Positions 1 to 8,832 of a stretch of DNA of 40,182 nucleotides are shown in pieces. Made by a program: the position numbers and the translations under genes. The notes below the pieces were generated by a model. That model was not told where the DNA came from. It saw only the letters and a program-made list of their open reading frames with translations, and searched no databases. The first letter of the stretch is position 1. The number at the start of each line of letters is the position of its first letter. The stretch comes from Bacteroidota bacterium (GTDB lineage: Bacteria > Bacteroidota > Bacteroidia > B-17B0 > Aurantibacillaceae): contig JAOQAF010000085.1 of the NCBI GenBank assembly GCA_025963735.1, positions 1 through 40,182 of the forward strand, written 5' to 3'.

Positions 1-748
1 AGCTTTTATTTTTAATTTCTGCGGGAATCAAATTATTGTTAATTACTAATGCATGGTACATTTCGTTATCTGCTACAAGTGTTTTGGAAATTAAATGTGA
101 CATACTATGCCCGTGCACTCTGTATAACAGCGGTGAGCACGTATTGATAAATTCCGTTTTACCCTTAACTGCGCACCGCAATAAAAAATATTTATCGGCT
201 GTACTGGCCAGGGCGACATTAAAACAAAGATCGTTTCTTGTAAGAAATGAAGTCTTAAACATGTAGTTAGAAGGACAAGTAGTAACGATAGGATTGTATA
301 ATAATATTTCCGGAACAATGGAAGAAGAAGTTCCCCTGTAATACTCATTGGTTTTAATTAGCTCCCTGTTGTTTTGTTGCGACTGAAATTTTATTACTCT
401 TCCACAGATAAAGTCAAAGTTCGAATTTTTTAAACCCTGTAGTCTACTGCTGATATAATCAGCGGTCATTAAATCGTCGGCGTCAAAAAAAATTATGTAT
501 TGGCCTTTGCTTTGTGAAAACCCGAAATTTCTGGCTGAAGAAACACCACTATTAGGTTGATAGAAATAAGTAATTCGCGGATCAGTATAGGCAAGAATAA
601 TTTGCGCACTTGTATCGGTGCTTCCGTCGTTTACGATAATGATTTCAAAATTAGAATCTTTTTGGATCAAGATACTATCTAAAGTTTCTGAAATAAATTC
701 AGCACTATTGTAGCAGGGAATAATTATAGAAACCAGATCTTTAATCAT
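1..748 (-). CDS. Glycosyltransferase family 2 (3'-truncated by window edge)
   Basis: This open frame starts at ATG 748 and stays open to the left edge, so about 249 residues are visible and the C-terminus is missing. The N-terminus reads MIKDLVSIIIPCYNSAEF, the classic GT-A nucleotide-sugar-binding start. IIIVNDGSTD follows near residue 36–45, GVSSARN near 68–74, and the metal-binding FFDADD around 87–92. These are family 2 hallmarks: transfer of a sugar from a nucleotide-activated donor onto a growing glycan at the inner face of the cytoplasmic membrane. The start overlaps the 3' end of the upstream GT4 gene by 8 bases, so the two are probably translationally coupled. Donor and acceptor cannot be told from sequence. 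The family call is firm; the specific reaction is unknown. Confidence 0.9.
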   Translation of the reverse strand, partial: MIKDLVSIIIPCYNSAEFISETLDSILIQKDSNFEIIIVNDGSTDTSAQIILAYTDPRITYFYQPNSGVSSARNFGFSQSKGQYIIFFDADDLMTADYISSRLQGLKNSNFDFICGRVIKFQSQQNNRELIKTNEYYRGTSSSIVPEILLYNPIVTTCPSNYMFKTSFLTRNDLCFNVALASTADKYFLLRCAVKGKTEFINTCSPLLYRVHGHSMSHLISKTLVADNEMYHALVINNNLIPAEIKNKS

Positions 749-1868
749 AATTGGCTTGTAAGTATAATTGTTCTAATTCTTTCAACATTTTTGATAAGGG
801 AAACTTTTTATTAACATCTGAAAGTCCGGCATTCACTAATTTCGATTTTAGTTCGGAGTTAGTTAATAAAGTACGAATCGCTTCTAATATTTCATCTGAG
901 TTTTGATGAGGCACAACCAAAGCGTTTTTGCCGGGCTCAATAAAATCGTTAGCAATCCCGGAGAGTGTAAAAACTGAAGGGACAGAGGATGCCAGTGCTT
1001 CTACATATACCTGGCCAAAAGCTTCGGAGTGGTTATCAATTGGAGTATGTGCAAAAACGTCAAACAGTTTATAGAGTGCGAACAGATTATTTTCAAAGTC
1101 AATCTCCATGTAGTTATTGCGATCGATAGTTTGAAGTTGCTTTGAAACTTCTGCCTTATAATCGCCCTGAGCGTTTGCCAGGATCAGTTTAGCTTTTGGG
1201 TATTGCAAAAGCAGTTTTTTAAATGCAGGAATAATATATTGGATGCCTTTCCATTCTGTATAACGTGAAATTACTCCTATTACCGGGTAGTGATCTAATG
1301 TGCCGTATTTTATCTTCAGGTTATTAATGTCAGTGGACGAAACTTTATCAAATAAGTCAAGTTTAAAGCCGTGGTGAATAAGTACGATTTTTAAATACGG
1401 AACATTTTCTTTTTCATGCAAAATTTCTTTTACGTTGGAAGTAATGGCAATTATTTTTGTAGATAATGTATTAGAGATCCTGTCATATTTAACGGCTTTT
1501 GGAAAATAGGAATGATGATATGAGCTGTGATGCCTTGTGTAAAATCTATTTTTAATGCCACATACATATGCTGCTGATAAGCCAATTAAATTAGCTTCGA
1601 ATAAATGCGTGTGTACTGCGTCTGGTTTTATTTTCAGCAGAAACTTAGCCACCCTCAAAAATGTCAGGGGCAGATCTGATTTGGTTTTATAATGAATCCT
1701 TTTAACAATAAAATGGCGCTTTATTAAATAATTTTCCAAAAAAGAATCTGAACTGTTTAATAAAATAAAACTTAACTCTATTTTCTCTTTATCGATTCCT
1801 TCGGCGATCCATTCAAAGGCAAGTGCTTTATCGATGTTAGAAATTATATATGTTACCTTTGTTTTCAA
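741..1868 (-). CDS. Glycosyltransferase family 4 (GT-B fold)
   Basis: A GT4 retaining glycosyltransferase of about 375 residues. The N-terminus (KVTYIISNIDKALAFEW) is the first Rossmann strand. PDAVHTHLFEANLIG is the typical acceptor-side segment. VIGVISRYTEWKGIQY begins the C-terminal donor-binding domain. SEAFGQVYVEA supplies the E-x7-E pair (about residues 282 and 290). I prefer the TTG start at 1868, which overlaps the TGA stop of the upstream FkbM gene as TTGA, because it puts the first strand directly at the N-terminus and matches two other TTGA junctions in this cluster. The alternative ATG at 1916 would add 16 residues and lie 52 bases inside the upstream gene. It adds a sugar during assembly of the exported polysaccharide; linkage and sugar are not predictable. 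Confidence 0.88.
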   Translation of the reverse strand: MKTKVTYIISNIDKALAFEWIAEGIDKEKIELSFILLNSSDSFLENYLIKRHFIVKRIHYKTKSDLPLTFLRVAKFLLKIKPDAVHTHLFEANLIGLSAAYVCGIKNRFYTRHHSSYHHSYFPKAVKYDRISNTLSTKIIAITSNVKEILHEKENVPYLKIVLIHHGFKLDLFDKVSSTDINNLKIKYGTLDHYPVIGVISRYTEWKGIQYIIPAFKKLLLQYPKAKLILANAQGDYKAEVSKQLQTIDRNNYMEIDFENNLFALYKLFDVFAHTPIDNHSEAFGQVYVEALASSVPSVFTLSGIANDFIEPGKNALVVPHQNSDEILEAIRTLLTNSELKSKLVNAGLSDVNKKFPLSKMLKELEQLYLQANYD

Positions 1869-2743
1869 TGGCCCTGAGGAATTAAATTTAAATTTCTGGC
1901 TATTTGCGGCGAACATATGAGGTAATTGTAAAAACTGCTTTTTTCTATTTTGTTTACTAGTTTTGGAGGGTTAATCTCATCAATATTAAAATACAAATAA
2001 TCAATATCTTTAATAAGCGCCTGAACTTTTTGCCCTATTTCGTCACTTAATATTTCTATTAATAAAGTAGGCCTATACAATTTTAAAAAGTGCTCCATGC
2101 CTTCCAGCACTTCGGGCTCATGTGTTTCAACATCTATTTTTATTAAATCTATTTTTGAAAGACCATGGTCTTTAATAAGGGTGCTTAATTTTTTGGTTTT
2201 AATTTTTGTTGGAATCGAGTTTGGAAGGCCTGAAATATTTTTGTTTACCGCTACTGAATAAACATGAGGTGTTGGCCTGTCATAGATAGTGGCTTCCCCG
2301 TCGCTGTTGGATATTGCATATTCAAAACACTCGATATTAAATGAATTTAATTTGCAGTTGCTACATAGTTTTTCGTAAACCCGCTTCACAGGCTCAAAGG
2401 CCAGTACTTGAGATGAGGGGTTAACAGTCTTTGATATCAAAGAATAAATTCCCGTATTAGCCCCAATATCAACAATTACGTCGGCATTTTTTGAAAGTTG
2501 AATCCATAATTGGATTGATATTTTTTCCCATCCATTCGTTAAACCTTTCCAGAAAATCTCATTTTCTAATTGAAATCCGTAGTGTCTTATTAAAAAACTA
2601 TGAGAATCAAATTTGATCTTCAGTATTCCTTCGAAATATAAATGCTTATAAATTGAATGAGGAAGATGAAAGAACTTTAATACAGAAAACAGTTGTTTTT
2701 TGAGTGGTAAGAGCTGGTATATATATTTGAATAAATTTTTCAA
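1865..2743 (-). CDS. FkbM family SAM-dependent methyltransferase
   Basis: A protein of 292 residues. DVIVDIGANTGIYSLIS (near 88–104) is the glycine-rich SAM-binding motif I. VLAFEPVKRVYEKL is the acidic motif II, and DLIKIDVETHEPEVLEGM near 200–217 is the signature of the FkbM fold. FkbM enzymes O-methylate hydroxyls of sugars or polyketides, so in this cluster the likely substrate is a sugar residue of the glycan or its precursor. The start is TTG at 2743, overlapping the TGA of the preceding glycosyltransferase; no internal ATG would leave the SAM domain intact. This is one of three FkbM genes in the cluster, and they are clearly diverged from one another. Sugar and position of methylation are unknown. 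Confidence 0.88.
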   Translation of the reverse strand: MKNLFKYIYQLLPLKKQLFSVLKFFHLPHSIYKHLYFEGILKIKFDSHSFLIRHYGFQLENEIFWKGLTNGWEKISIQLWIQLSKNADVIVDIGANTGIYSLISKTVNPSSQVLAFEPVKRVYEKLCSNCKLNSFNIECFEYAISNSDGEATIYDRPTPHVYSVAVNKNISGLPNSIPTKIKTKKLSTLIKDHGLSKIDLIKIDVETHEPEVLEGMEHFLKLYRPTLLIEILSDEIGQKVQALIKDIDYLYFNIDEINPPKLVNKIEKSSFYNYLICSPQIARNLNLIPQGH

Positions 2744-3675
2744 GGTTTTTTTATTTTAAAGTAACCCTGGTATAAATATGCAGCCATTAAAATATTTGTT
2801 ATTTTAAAATAAATGACATCAAAACTTTTATGGTTGGGAATAACACGTAGTATTAGAAATAAAACTTCCTTAATGTTATAGATCAAATGAATTATTTTGA
2901 TCTTCAAGGTAGATGATTTTATTTCAAGTGCTGTATGTCCCATATTAACCGCTACTTTGCGTGTTTCGGCTGATCGTTCCTTTCGTTCAAGCCATGGTCG
3001 TAATTCACTCCTGTCTTCTTCATTATGTAAAACTATGCTTTGCGGATCACACAGGCCTGAAATATTGCTTTTTTTTAGTCGTGTTGCAAATTCAAAATCT
3101 TCCGCACCAGCGTGAGGAAAACTTTCGTTGTACCTTCCGATCTCATTAAATTGCTCTTTTTTTATGCAGAGAAAATAACTCGCAATAAAATCCACTTCAA
3201 ATATTTTATCATCATTCCATTTAAGGTTACTGCTCCAGCCTTTCAGGGAAGTAAACCCATTTTTAAACAAGTACCTCCCAAATTGTGTCTCTCGGATTTG
3301 TTCTGTTAAATCTGTTGGATATGTCCAGTTTAAATTGATCGCTGATTGGGGATGTGAAGTAATTATATTTGATAGGTGGGCAATATTATCAGGACTTATT
3401 AAAATATCATCATCCAGAAATAATAAAGTTTGAAAGCGTGAAAATTCTGCGCCGAGATTCCTGGCGGATGCTACACCGCTTTTGGGATTATTGATCAGCG
3501 TTACGCGATCCTTGTAATTGGGGGCAATTACAGGGGTTTTGGTCTTGCTGTCATTTACAATTATTATTTCTGATAAAATATTTTCTGTTGAATGATATGC
3601 CGCGGCCAGAGTTTTTCTAAAAACTTCCCCTCTGTCTTTTGTTGGAATTATTATACTTAAACCTGTTAAGAACAT
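2740..3675 (-). CDS. Glycosyltransferase family 2
   Basis: A GT-A glycosyltransferase of 311 residues from ATG 3675. It begins MFLTGLSIIIPTKDR. SEIIIVNDSKTKTP follows, then SGVASARNLG and the metal-binding FLDDD at about residues 86–90. GAEDFEFATRLKKS further on is the acidic ED motif typical of the catalytic base region. The frame extends upstream to 3714, but that would run into the preceding gene; ATG 3675 lies one base after its TAA and places the first strand correctly. The 3' end overlaps the next gene as TTGA. The C-terminal hydrophobic stretch (IIHLIYNIKEVLFLILRVI) may rest on the membrane. Its role is sugar transfer in polysaccharide assembly; specificity is unknown. Confidence 0.9.
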   Translation of the reverse strand: MFLTGLSIIIPTKDRGEVFRKTLAAAYHSTENILSEIIIVNDSKTKTPVIAPNYKDRVTLINNPKSGVASARNLGAEFSRFQTLLFLDDDILISPDNIAHLSNIITSHPQSAINLNWTYPTDLTEQIRETQFGRYLFKNGFTSLKGWSSNLKWNDDKIFEVDFIASYFLCIKKEQFNEIGRYNESFPHAGAEDFEFATRLKKSNISGLCDPQSIVLHNEEDRSELRPWLERKERSAETRKVAVNMGHTALEIKSSTLKIKIIHLIYNIKEVLFLILRVIPNHKSFDVIYFKITNILMAAYLYQGYFKIKKP

Positions 3676-3676
3676 A

Positions 3677-4501
3677 TTATGCGCTTCTTTGAAACCTGTT
3701 TTTAAAAAAGTCAATTCCCTTACGCATGTTAATGGGTAAAGCGATATAAAATTTGCGCGTTAGAGCTTCCAGGGCTGATTCCACAGGTCGGTTAACAACA
3801 TCTATCTCTATTTTTTCTTTTTTGCAAAGCTTTACTGCGCCCCGCATCCATTTACCAGCCGAAAGCGCAGTGCAGTAATACTGGATTGGGCCGTGAACTA
3901 TTTTTTTACCCGGGTCTGCTATTACACACAAAAAAGGATTAGGTAGCTGATCTGATCTTTTACTTGCTTCTATTTCGAACTGCCACGGATTTTCGGAAGG
4001 ATTTAACAAGGCTGATAAAATATTTTTATTCCACACTGCGGTTTGCAAACAAACCCTGTACTTGCTGCCTTTTTGAATTACGCCAATTTCAGAATTTCCT
4101 TCTAAAGGTGTATGCGGCCATAATTGATCATATTTTGAAGGGAAAGCGCCTAGTTTTATATACGCCGCCTCTTTCTGTTCCATTAATTCCAGGAACGCAA
4201 ACAGCTTTTTATTTTCAACTGCTTCATAAATAAAATAGTCCTCTAAAATAATAATAACATATTTTTCAGGAATTTGTTTTAGAATAATTGCAAATTCGTC
4301 TGACCAGGTGGTGGTGCGGCCTGAAAATAGTTGTTTTACATTATCAAAATAAAATTCTTTAGTGTTAGTGCCTAAATACACCGGGAAAGGGCAGTCGGAC
4401 CAGTATTTTTTAAAAAAGTCAAAAAACGGTGGCCATATATCAGCGTATTTATCGCAGGATAAAACAAGAACACAACAATTATTTATCGGTTTCTGATCCA
4501 T
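3677..4501 (-). CDS. Putative glycosyltransferase-like protein, unassigned family
   Basis: A protein of 274 residues that I cannot place in a named GT family with certainty. It starts CCVLVLSCDKYADIWPPFF, with a hydrophobic strand followed by a run that resembles GT-A donor binding. It continues with FPVYLGTNTKEF. An acidic ILEDYF motif after a hydrophobic strand (about residues 101–106) sits where a DXD-like metal site would be expected. I recall similar proteins, usually left as hypothetical, in O-antigen and capsule clusters. The start ATG shares one base with the stop of the upstream FkbM gene (TAATG) and its TAA is one base before the next start, so it is embedded in the operon. A glycosyltransferase role is inferred from fold-like motifs and context. 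Confidence 0.7.
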   Translation of the reverse strand: MDQKPINNCCVLVLSCDKYADIWPPFFDFFKKYWSDCPFPVYLGTNTKEFYFDNVKQLFSGRTTTWSDEFAIILKQIPEKYVIIILEDYFIYEAVENKKLFAFLELMEQKEAAYIKLGAFPSKYDQLWPHTPLEGNSEIGVIQKGSKYRVCLQTAVWNKNILSALLNPSENPWQFEIEASKRSDQLPNPFLCVIADPGKKIVHGPIQYYCTALSAGKWMRGAVKLCKKEKIEIDVVNRPVESALEALTRKFYIALPINMRKGIDFFKNRFQRSA

Positions 4502-5253
4502 TATAACGAATGTGAAAGATTCATGTAAATAGCATCAAATTCGGATAAAAATAATCCGCTTTTCCTTGTCGTAACAATAATATCTACCAGTTTATAGTTA
4601 TGGTTTCTTAACCATGCGTCCACTTCATAATATTTACAGCCTTCACTATAAATGGTATGATTGCTCATTTCTATCAGAAGATACCGTGCATTTTTTAAAC
4701 TTTCCGGGGCGCCTTCCAATACTTGAATTTCGTGTCCCTGCACATCTATTTTTATAAACAGAATTTGCTGGTCTTTTGAATAATGATCTAAAGGTTTTGT
4801 TTCTATGTTTATTTTGGAAACAGTTGCCAGTTCTTGATTGTAGTTCTTTGTATCTGACGAGGTAGCTGATATTTTATTTAATGAAGAGGAAACTTTGTTT
4901 CTAGTAATATTTAGTTCAGAAATACAGTCCTGACTGGAAATTGCAACATTAAAAAGATGGATATTGGAATGAATGCTACAATTGTTTTGAGCCAGTATAA
5001 ATGATTCAGGATTTGCTTCAAAGGCCAGGATGCGGTTTTTAGGGAATTCCTTCGAAAATTTAATAGATGTGGCTCCATCAAATGCTCCGATGTCGGCAAT
5101 TACGAAATCGTTGTAATCTTTTGTTGTTTTCTTTACTATATTGACGAGCCTGGTAACATTCTCATCAGAATCAGTAAATACATTTTCTTTCAAAAACGCT
5201 TTTTTTTGCTTTAATGAAGTGTTGAAAATGAGGTTTATTATTTTTTTTAGCAT
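4501..5253 (-). CDS. FkbM family SAM-dependent methyltransferase
   Basis: A protein of 250 residues. FVIADIGAFDGATSIKF (about 50–66) is SAM motif I, with the less common GAFDG in place of GANxG. RILAFEANPESF carries the motif II acid. ILFIKIDVQGHEIQVLEGA is the FkbM signature, and ARYLLIEMSN is the following strand. It is predicted to O-methylate a sugar hydroxyl. It lies 14 bases after a second FkbM gene and overlaps the next gene by one base. Its sequence differs enough from the neighbouring FkbM protein that this is not a recent tandem copy; the two probably act on different positions or sugars. The family call is good; the substrate is unknown. Confidence 0.87.
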   Translation of the reverse strand: MLKKIINLIFNTSLKQKKAFLKENVFTDSDENVTRLVNIVKKTTKDYNDFVIADIGAFDGATSIKFSKEFPKNRILAFEANPESFILAQNNCSIHSNIHLFNVAISSQDCISELNITRNKVSSSLNKISATSSDTKNYNQELATVSKINIETKPLDHYSKDQQILFIKIDVQGHEIQVLEGAPESLKNARYLLIEMSNHTIYSEGCKYYEVDAWLRNHNYKLVDIIVTTRKSGLFLSEFDAIYMNLSHSL

Positions 5254-5267
5254 TCCTGTCAGATCAA

Positions 5268-6059
5268 TTACGAATTAATTCTTTTTGCAAATATATCAGC
5301 GGATACGACAGTTTGGTTTTTTGAAAAAAGTTCAATGGTTGAAATTATTTCATCTTTATTTTGCCAGTTAGTTAATTCCGAAAAATGTGACTGATCAGGT
5401 ATAATATACTTGTATTCGCCAATCCTTTCTATTACCTGTATGCATTTAACGGCGTTGTCTTTTAATTCGGGTAAAGTAATTTCAAAAGAAATGATGTTAG
5501 CCGGATAGCTAAGACCTTTTAAAACGCTAAGTTCATACCCTTCCACATCAATTTTTATATAGTCTGGTTTAAAATCATTTTTTATAATCAAATCAAGGGT
5601 GGTTATCGACACGGTTTCGGTTTCATTCCAGTTTTCCTTCGCAAAACGATTGGTCTTTTTTACAGATTCAATCCATTCTGAGTTCATGGAAGCAATAGTA
5701 TGCGATTGTGATTTATTAATCTGACCCGACGAAGTAACTTCACCGCAGGCAGACTTTACCAGTTGAAAATGCAAATTATTTTCAAAGCGGAGTGAAAGTA
5801 TGTTTTGGCAATATTTCTGAGGTTCAACAGCAACTACATCGGCACCCAAATCAATAAATACTTTCGAATAATTTCCCACGTTGGCCCCAATGTCAATCAC
5901 TTTCATTCCTGGTTTTATGAGTCCTTTATAAAAATCTTTTATATTTTGTAAATTCTTTAATTCATTTTTTTTAATCTGCCAGTATTCTATTAAATGTGCC
6001 TTACCAAACAAGCCAAGAAGGGTATTCAGTGTTTTTTTAATTAATAATTTTAATGCCAT
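5268..6059 (-). CDS. FkbM family SAM-dependent methyltransferase
   Basis: A protein of 263 residues. KPGMKVIDIGANVGNYSKVF (about 49–68) is a textbook SAM motif I. DVVAVEPQKYC is motif II and DYIKIDVEGYELSVLKGL is the FkbM signature. The strand NIISFEITLPE follows as expected. It starts at ATG 6059, 33 bases after the GT2 gene. It is predicted to O-methylate a sugar in the glycan made by this cluster. It is the third FkbM enzyme here and the first of an adjacent pair, making methylation a dominant theme of the locus. Confidence 0.88.
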   Translation of the reverse strand: MALKLLIKKTLNTLLGLFGKAHLIEYWQIKKNELKNLQNIKDFYKGLIKPGMKVIDIGANVGNYSKVFIDLGADVVAVEPQKYCQNILSLRFENNLHFQLVKSACGEVTSSGQINKSQSHTIASMNSEWIESVKKTNRFAKENWNETETVSITTLDLIIKNDFKPDYIKIDVEGYELSVLKGLSYPANIISFEITLPELKDNAVKCIQVIERIGEYKYIIPDQSHFSELTNWQNKDEIISTIELFSKNQTVVSADIFAKRINS

Positions 6060-6092
6060 AATACTTGAAGTTAATTAAAAGATTAATACGTT

Positions 6093-6911
6093 TTACGAAT
6101 GAAAATTCTTCTCTCTTTGCTTTAGGATAAAGTATTTTATTGGGTTGTAATTTTTTTTAATAAATAAATTCATGTTTGTTCGTATATTATATTGGGCGTT
6201 TCCTCCGCTTAAACCGCCGTGGTGAATGACTTTTGTGGCCGGTGTATATAAAATTTTAAAACCGGCTGAATGTATTTGCATGCACCATTGCATGTCTTCC
6301 ACATACATAAAGAAATCTTCATCAAGCTTTTTATCAGTTAAATGCAGTAATACTTCCTTCTTAAACATAAAAAAAGTTCCCCACACCCAGTCCGGGAAGC
6401 CGGGCTTCGAATAATCCCAGTAAAATCCCTGGAAGTATTTTGAAGTTTGATTACGACCCATTAATTTATGGATGCGAAGTTTTTCTAAAATAAGTTTTAT
6501 CACAGAAGGAAATGCTTGACAATTATTTTGAATTGATTGGTTTGGGTAAACCAGTTTACATGTAATCACTCCGTACTCCTTGTTAAGTTGTAGTTCCTTA
6601 TAACAAATTGAAACGGAATCTTCTGTAAGCTCAGTGTCGCTATTTAACAGCAATATAACATGTCCTTTAGAATGTTGTACCCCTAAATTATTTCCTTTTG
6701 AAAAACCTAAATTAACCTGGCTTTTGATTAAAGTGACTTCCGGAAATTTTTTCTTGAATTCTCCTGCGTCACATTCCGTGGAGGCATTATCAACCAATAT
6801 AATTTCAAGGGCAACCTCTTTGGTATTTGAATAAATGCTTGTGATACACTTACAGGTAACATCAAAGGTGTTGTAGTTGATTATTATTATAGAAACTTCC
6901 GGCTGTATCAA
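6093..6911 (-). CDS. Glycosyltransferase family 2, rhamnosyltransferase-like
   Basis: A GT2 protein of 272 residues. It shows VSIIIINYNTFDVTCKC, then EIILVDNASTE. NLGFSKGNNLG (about 67–77) is very characteristic of the WbbL/RfbF-like subgroup, and the metal site VILLLNSDTEL has N90-S91-D92. DEDFFMYVEDMQWCMQIH is the downstream acidic motif, followed by the KVIHHGG histidines. Members of this subgroup often transfer rhamnose, but the donor cannot be proven from sequence. The start codon is TTG at 6911, overlapping the TGA of the acyltransferase gene as TTGA. The acceptor would be the lipid-linked glycan at the inner membrane. Confidence 0.9.
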   Translation of the reverse strand: MIQPEVSIIIINYNTFDVTCKCITSIYSNTKEVALEIILVDNASTECDAGEFKKKFPEVTLIKSQVNLGFSKGNNLGVQHSKGHVILLLNSDTELTEDSVSICYKELQLNKEYGVITCKLVYPNQSIQNNCQAFPSVIKLILEKLRIHKLMGRNQTSKYFQGFYWDYSKPGFPDWVWGTFFMFKKEVLLHLTDKKLDEDFFMYVEDMQWCMQIHSAGFKILYTPATKVIHHGGLSGGNAQYNIRTNMNLFIKKNYNPIKYFILKQREKNFHS

Positions 6912-7966
6912 AGGGCTTTTTTGAGTTTTATGAAGGGAGCTTCAATTAGATGCCAGGATAAATATCCTACGGCATAAGAAAGCACGGCCGAAATAATAAA
7001 AAATAAATACGGATTAAAACCTGTACGGTTTATAAAATAAATTAGAGTTTGTTGTATTAAAAAACTGTATAAATAGATTCCATATGAATAATCGCCATTT
7101 TTTGTTAGTTTCCTCAAGTTTATTTTGTTCTGAAAAGCCAGAAAGAATGTGGCGCAAGGCACGAGAAGATAAAAAATGATTTTATTGATCCAGTTTATTT
7201 TAAAAGCACAAACAAACACAAGAACAAGCGAAATAATAAGTAAGGTTTTTTGGTGTTTTTCAGAAATATTTAAAAAGCGAAATATGACTCCGCCAATAAA
7301 ATAATTAAACAGATTAAGTGAATATAATATATTGAGCTGAAAGAAAGGTATGTTGAACTGATAAAGTAATAACTGTTGTTCGAAGTACAGTTGAATGAAA
7401 ATTGATAAAGCCAGCAGTAATAAGGCTATTCGGAGAATGATCTGGTCTTTTTTTATAAAGAAAAGAAAAACGAAGAGGCACATATAAAAAAAGAATTCGT
7501 AAGGTAGCGTCCAGAGTGAAGCATTTACAATTGAAGGCTCAGGGCAGGTTTCAAAACCCCCCGGTAATGTATACTGCGGCCTAAACATAATTACATTTTT
7601 AAAATATGAGTAGGTATGAAAATCGGAAAAGTAATTTTTTACGGGTAAGGTTGTCACCAACGGGCCAATGATAAATACCGAAAACATAATAAGTACTGTA
7701 AGGCCGGGAATCATTCTCAAAATCCTTTTTTTTAAGAAAAAAAGAAATGTTGGATCCTTTTTTAAACTCGTGCTTATTAAAAATCCGCTTATAAATAAAA
7801 AAATGGCCACCCCCAGGTTTCCGAAATCAATTGAGCCGGTAAATAGCCTTAAGGGCTCGTTTAAATAGCTTCTAGACGTTATTTGAAAAGAGTGTGCGAA
7901 CACAACCATCAAGGCAGCAACAAGCCTTATTGCATCAAAATTATTTTCTGAATGTTCAGTTCTCAC
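6908..7966 (-). CDS. Acyltransferase 3 (OafA/YrhL type) membrane protein
   Basis: An integral membrane protein of 352 residues with about ten hydrophobic segments. The N-terminal NNFDAIRLVAALMVVFAHS carries the conserved histidine (H25) of acyltransferase family 3. FISGFLIS and LWTLPYEFFFY are further family motifs, and SYGIYLYSFLIQQ near the C-terminus is typical. These enzymes move acyl groups, usually acetyl, across or at the membrane onto O-antigen, capsule or other sugars. No SGNH domain is attached, so it would act alone. It starts at GTG 7966; its TGA overlaps the next gene. Here it most likely O-acylates the exported glycan. Confidence 0.92.
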   Translation of the reverse strand: MRTEHSENNFDAIRLVAALMVVFAHSFQITSRSYLNEPLRLFTGSIDFGNLGVAIFLFISGFLISTSLKKDPTFLFFLKKRILRMIPGLTVLIMFSVFIIGPLVTTLPVKNYFSDFHTYSYFKNVIMFRPQYTLPGGFETCPEPSIVNASLWTLPYEFFFYMCLFVFLFFIKKDQIILRIALLLLALSIFIQLYFEQQLLLYQFNIPFFQLNILYSLNLFNYFIGGVIFRFLNISEKHQKTLLIISLVLVFVCAFKINWINKIIFYLLVPCATFFLAFQNKINLRKLTKNGDYSYGIYLYSFLIQQTLIYFINRTGFNPYLFFIISAVLSYAVGYLSWHLIEAPFIKLKKAL

Positions 7967-7999
7967 GTTGGCCTAAGTCAAATTCCAGCTCTGGCAATT

Positions 8000-8812
8000 T
8001 TAATTTTTATTTTTCCTTATCTTATATATGACGGCACTAAAAATTGGCGGAATAAATAAACTTAAAAACTTTTTAATTTTTAATTTATATATTATTGGAT
8101 TTGTTTCTTTTTCATTGGTCTTTTGAAATAAGGTTGAATGTGCCATGTTCTTTTCTTCATCCGGTCTTCCATTGGTATAATAGTACAAGGCTATTGATCT
8201 GCGGCTAACTCCTTCCGGAGTCTTAAGAACGGTGGGATGCCCATGATAAGAATTTGAAGTGGTTGAAAAAATCACCATACGGTTAAACTCGGGCAACACG
8301 CTTTGAACTTTTTTTGTCATACCCGTATCCCATAACTCTAATTGTCCATTCCATTCCGATTTCCAGTCTTTATTCAAATATATAAGGACGTTAATTCTCC
8401 TGTCGAGTTTGGTTTTTGGATGTGTATTAAAGTCAGCGTGTACTTTCAACATTCCACCTTTCAATATCTGGTGAAGCCCTCCACCGATAAAATCGGGGTC
8501 TGGTATTAAATTTGGAATTCCAGAAATTTCGCTGACAAAAGAAACGAACTCCTGGCTGTTCAGATATCGTAAAAACGATTGAATATTATCAGGCCAGAAG
8601 GAATCTATATTTGAAGCCATTTTAATCTCATTTTCATCAACTTTTTTATAGTTCCAGCCGTTGTTTTCAATTAAAGAAAAACCTTGGTGTATCTCTGTTA
8701 ATGTTTTGGGATCGAAAACGGAATCTAAAACAATATGTGGAAATGGAATATTGTTTTGATACGTAAGTTTATTATCGAGGGCCAGCTTCTTTATATCCTT
8801 ATTTAAAAACAT
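8000..8812 (-). CDS. 2-oxoglutarate/Fe(II)-dependent oxygenase, prolyl-4-hydroxylase-like
   Basis: A protein of 270 residues with the complete iron site of the double-stranded beta-helix oxygenases. HADFNTH gives H125 and D127, SYHGHP gives the distal H190, and GVSRRSIALYYYT gives the arginine (R205) that binds the 2-oxoglutarate carboxylate. RRINVLIYLNKDW and GQLELWD are family strands. Such proteins occur in polysaccharide loci, where the natural substrate is mostly unknown; hydroxylation of a sugar, an acyl or amino-acid substituent, or a protein is possible. It sits 21 bases after the TylF-type methyltransferase and 33 bases before the acyltransferase, so it is probably co-transcribed. 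The biochemical class is confident; the substrate is open. Confidence 0.88.
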   Translation of the reverse strand: MFLNKDIKKLALDNKLTYQNNIPFPHIVLDSVFDPKTLTEIHQGFSLIENNGWNYKKVDENEIKMASNIDSFWPDNIQSFLRYLNSQEFVSFVSEISGIPNLIPDPDFIGGGLHQILKGGMLKVHADFNTHPKTKLDRRINVLIYLNKDWKSEWNGQLELWDTGMTKKVQSVLPEFNRMVIFSTTSNSYHGHPTVLKTPEGVSRRSIALYYYTNGRPDEEKNMAHSTLFQKTNEKETNPIIYKLKIKKFLSLFIPPIFSAVIYKIRKNKN

Positions 8813-8832
8813 TTTTTTATTTTTTAATTTGT

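Noticed and set aside
4501-6059. The two adjacent FkbM genes considered as a recent tandem duplication.
   Set aside because: Their motif I sequences (GAFDG versus GANVG), lengths and flanking regions differ strongly; they share only family-level motifs.
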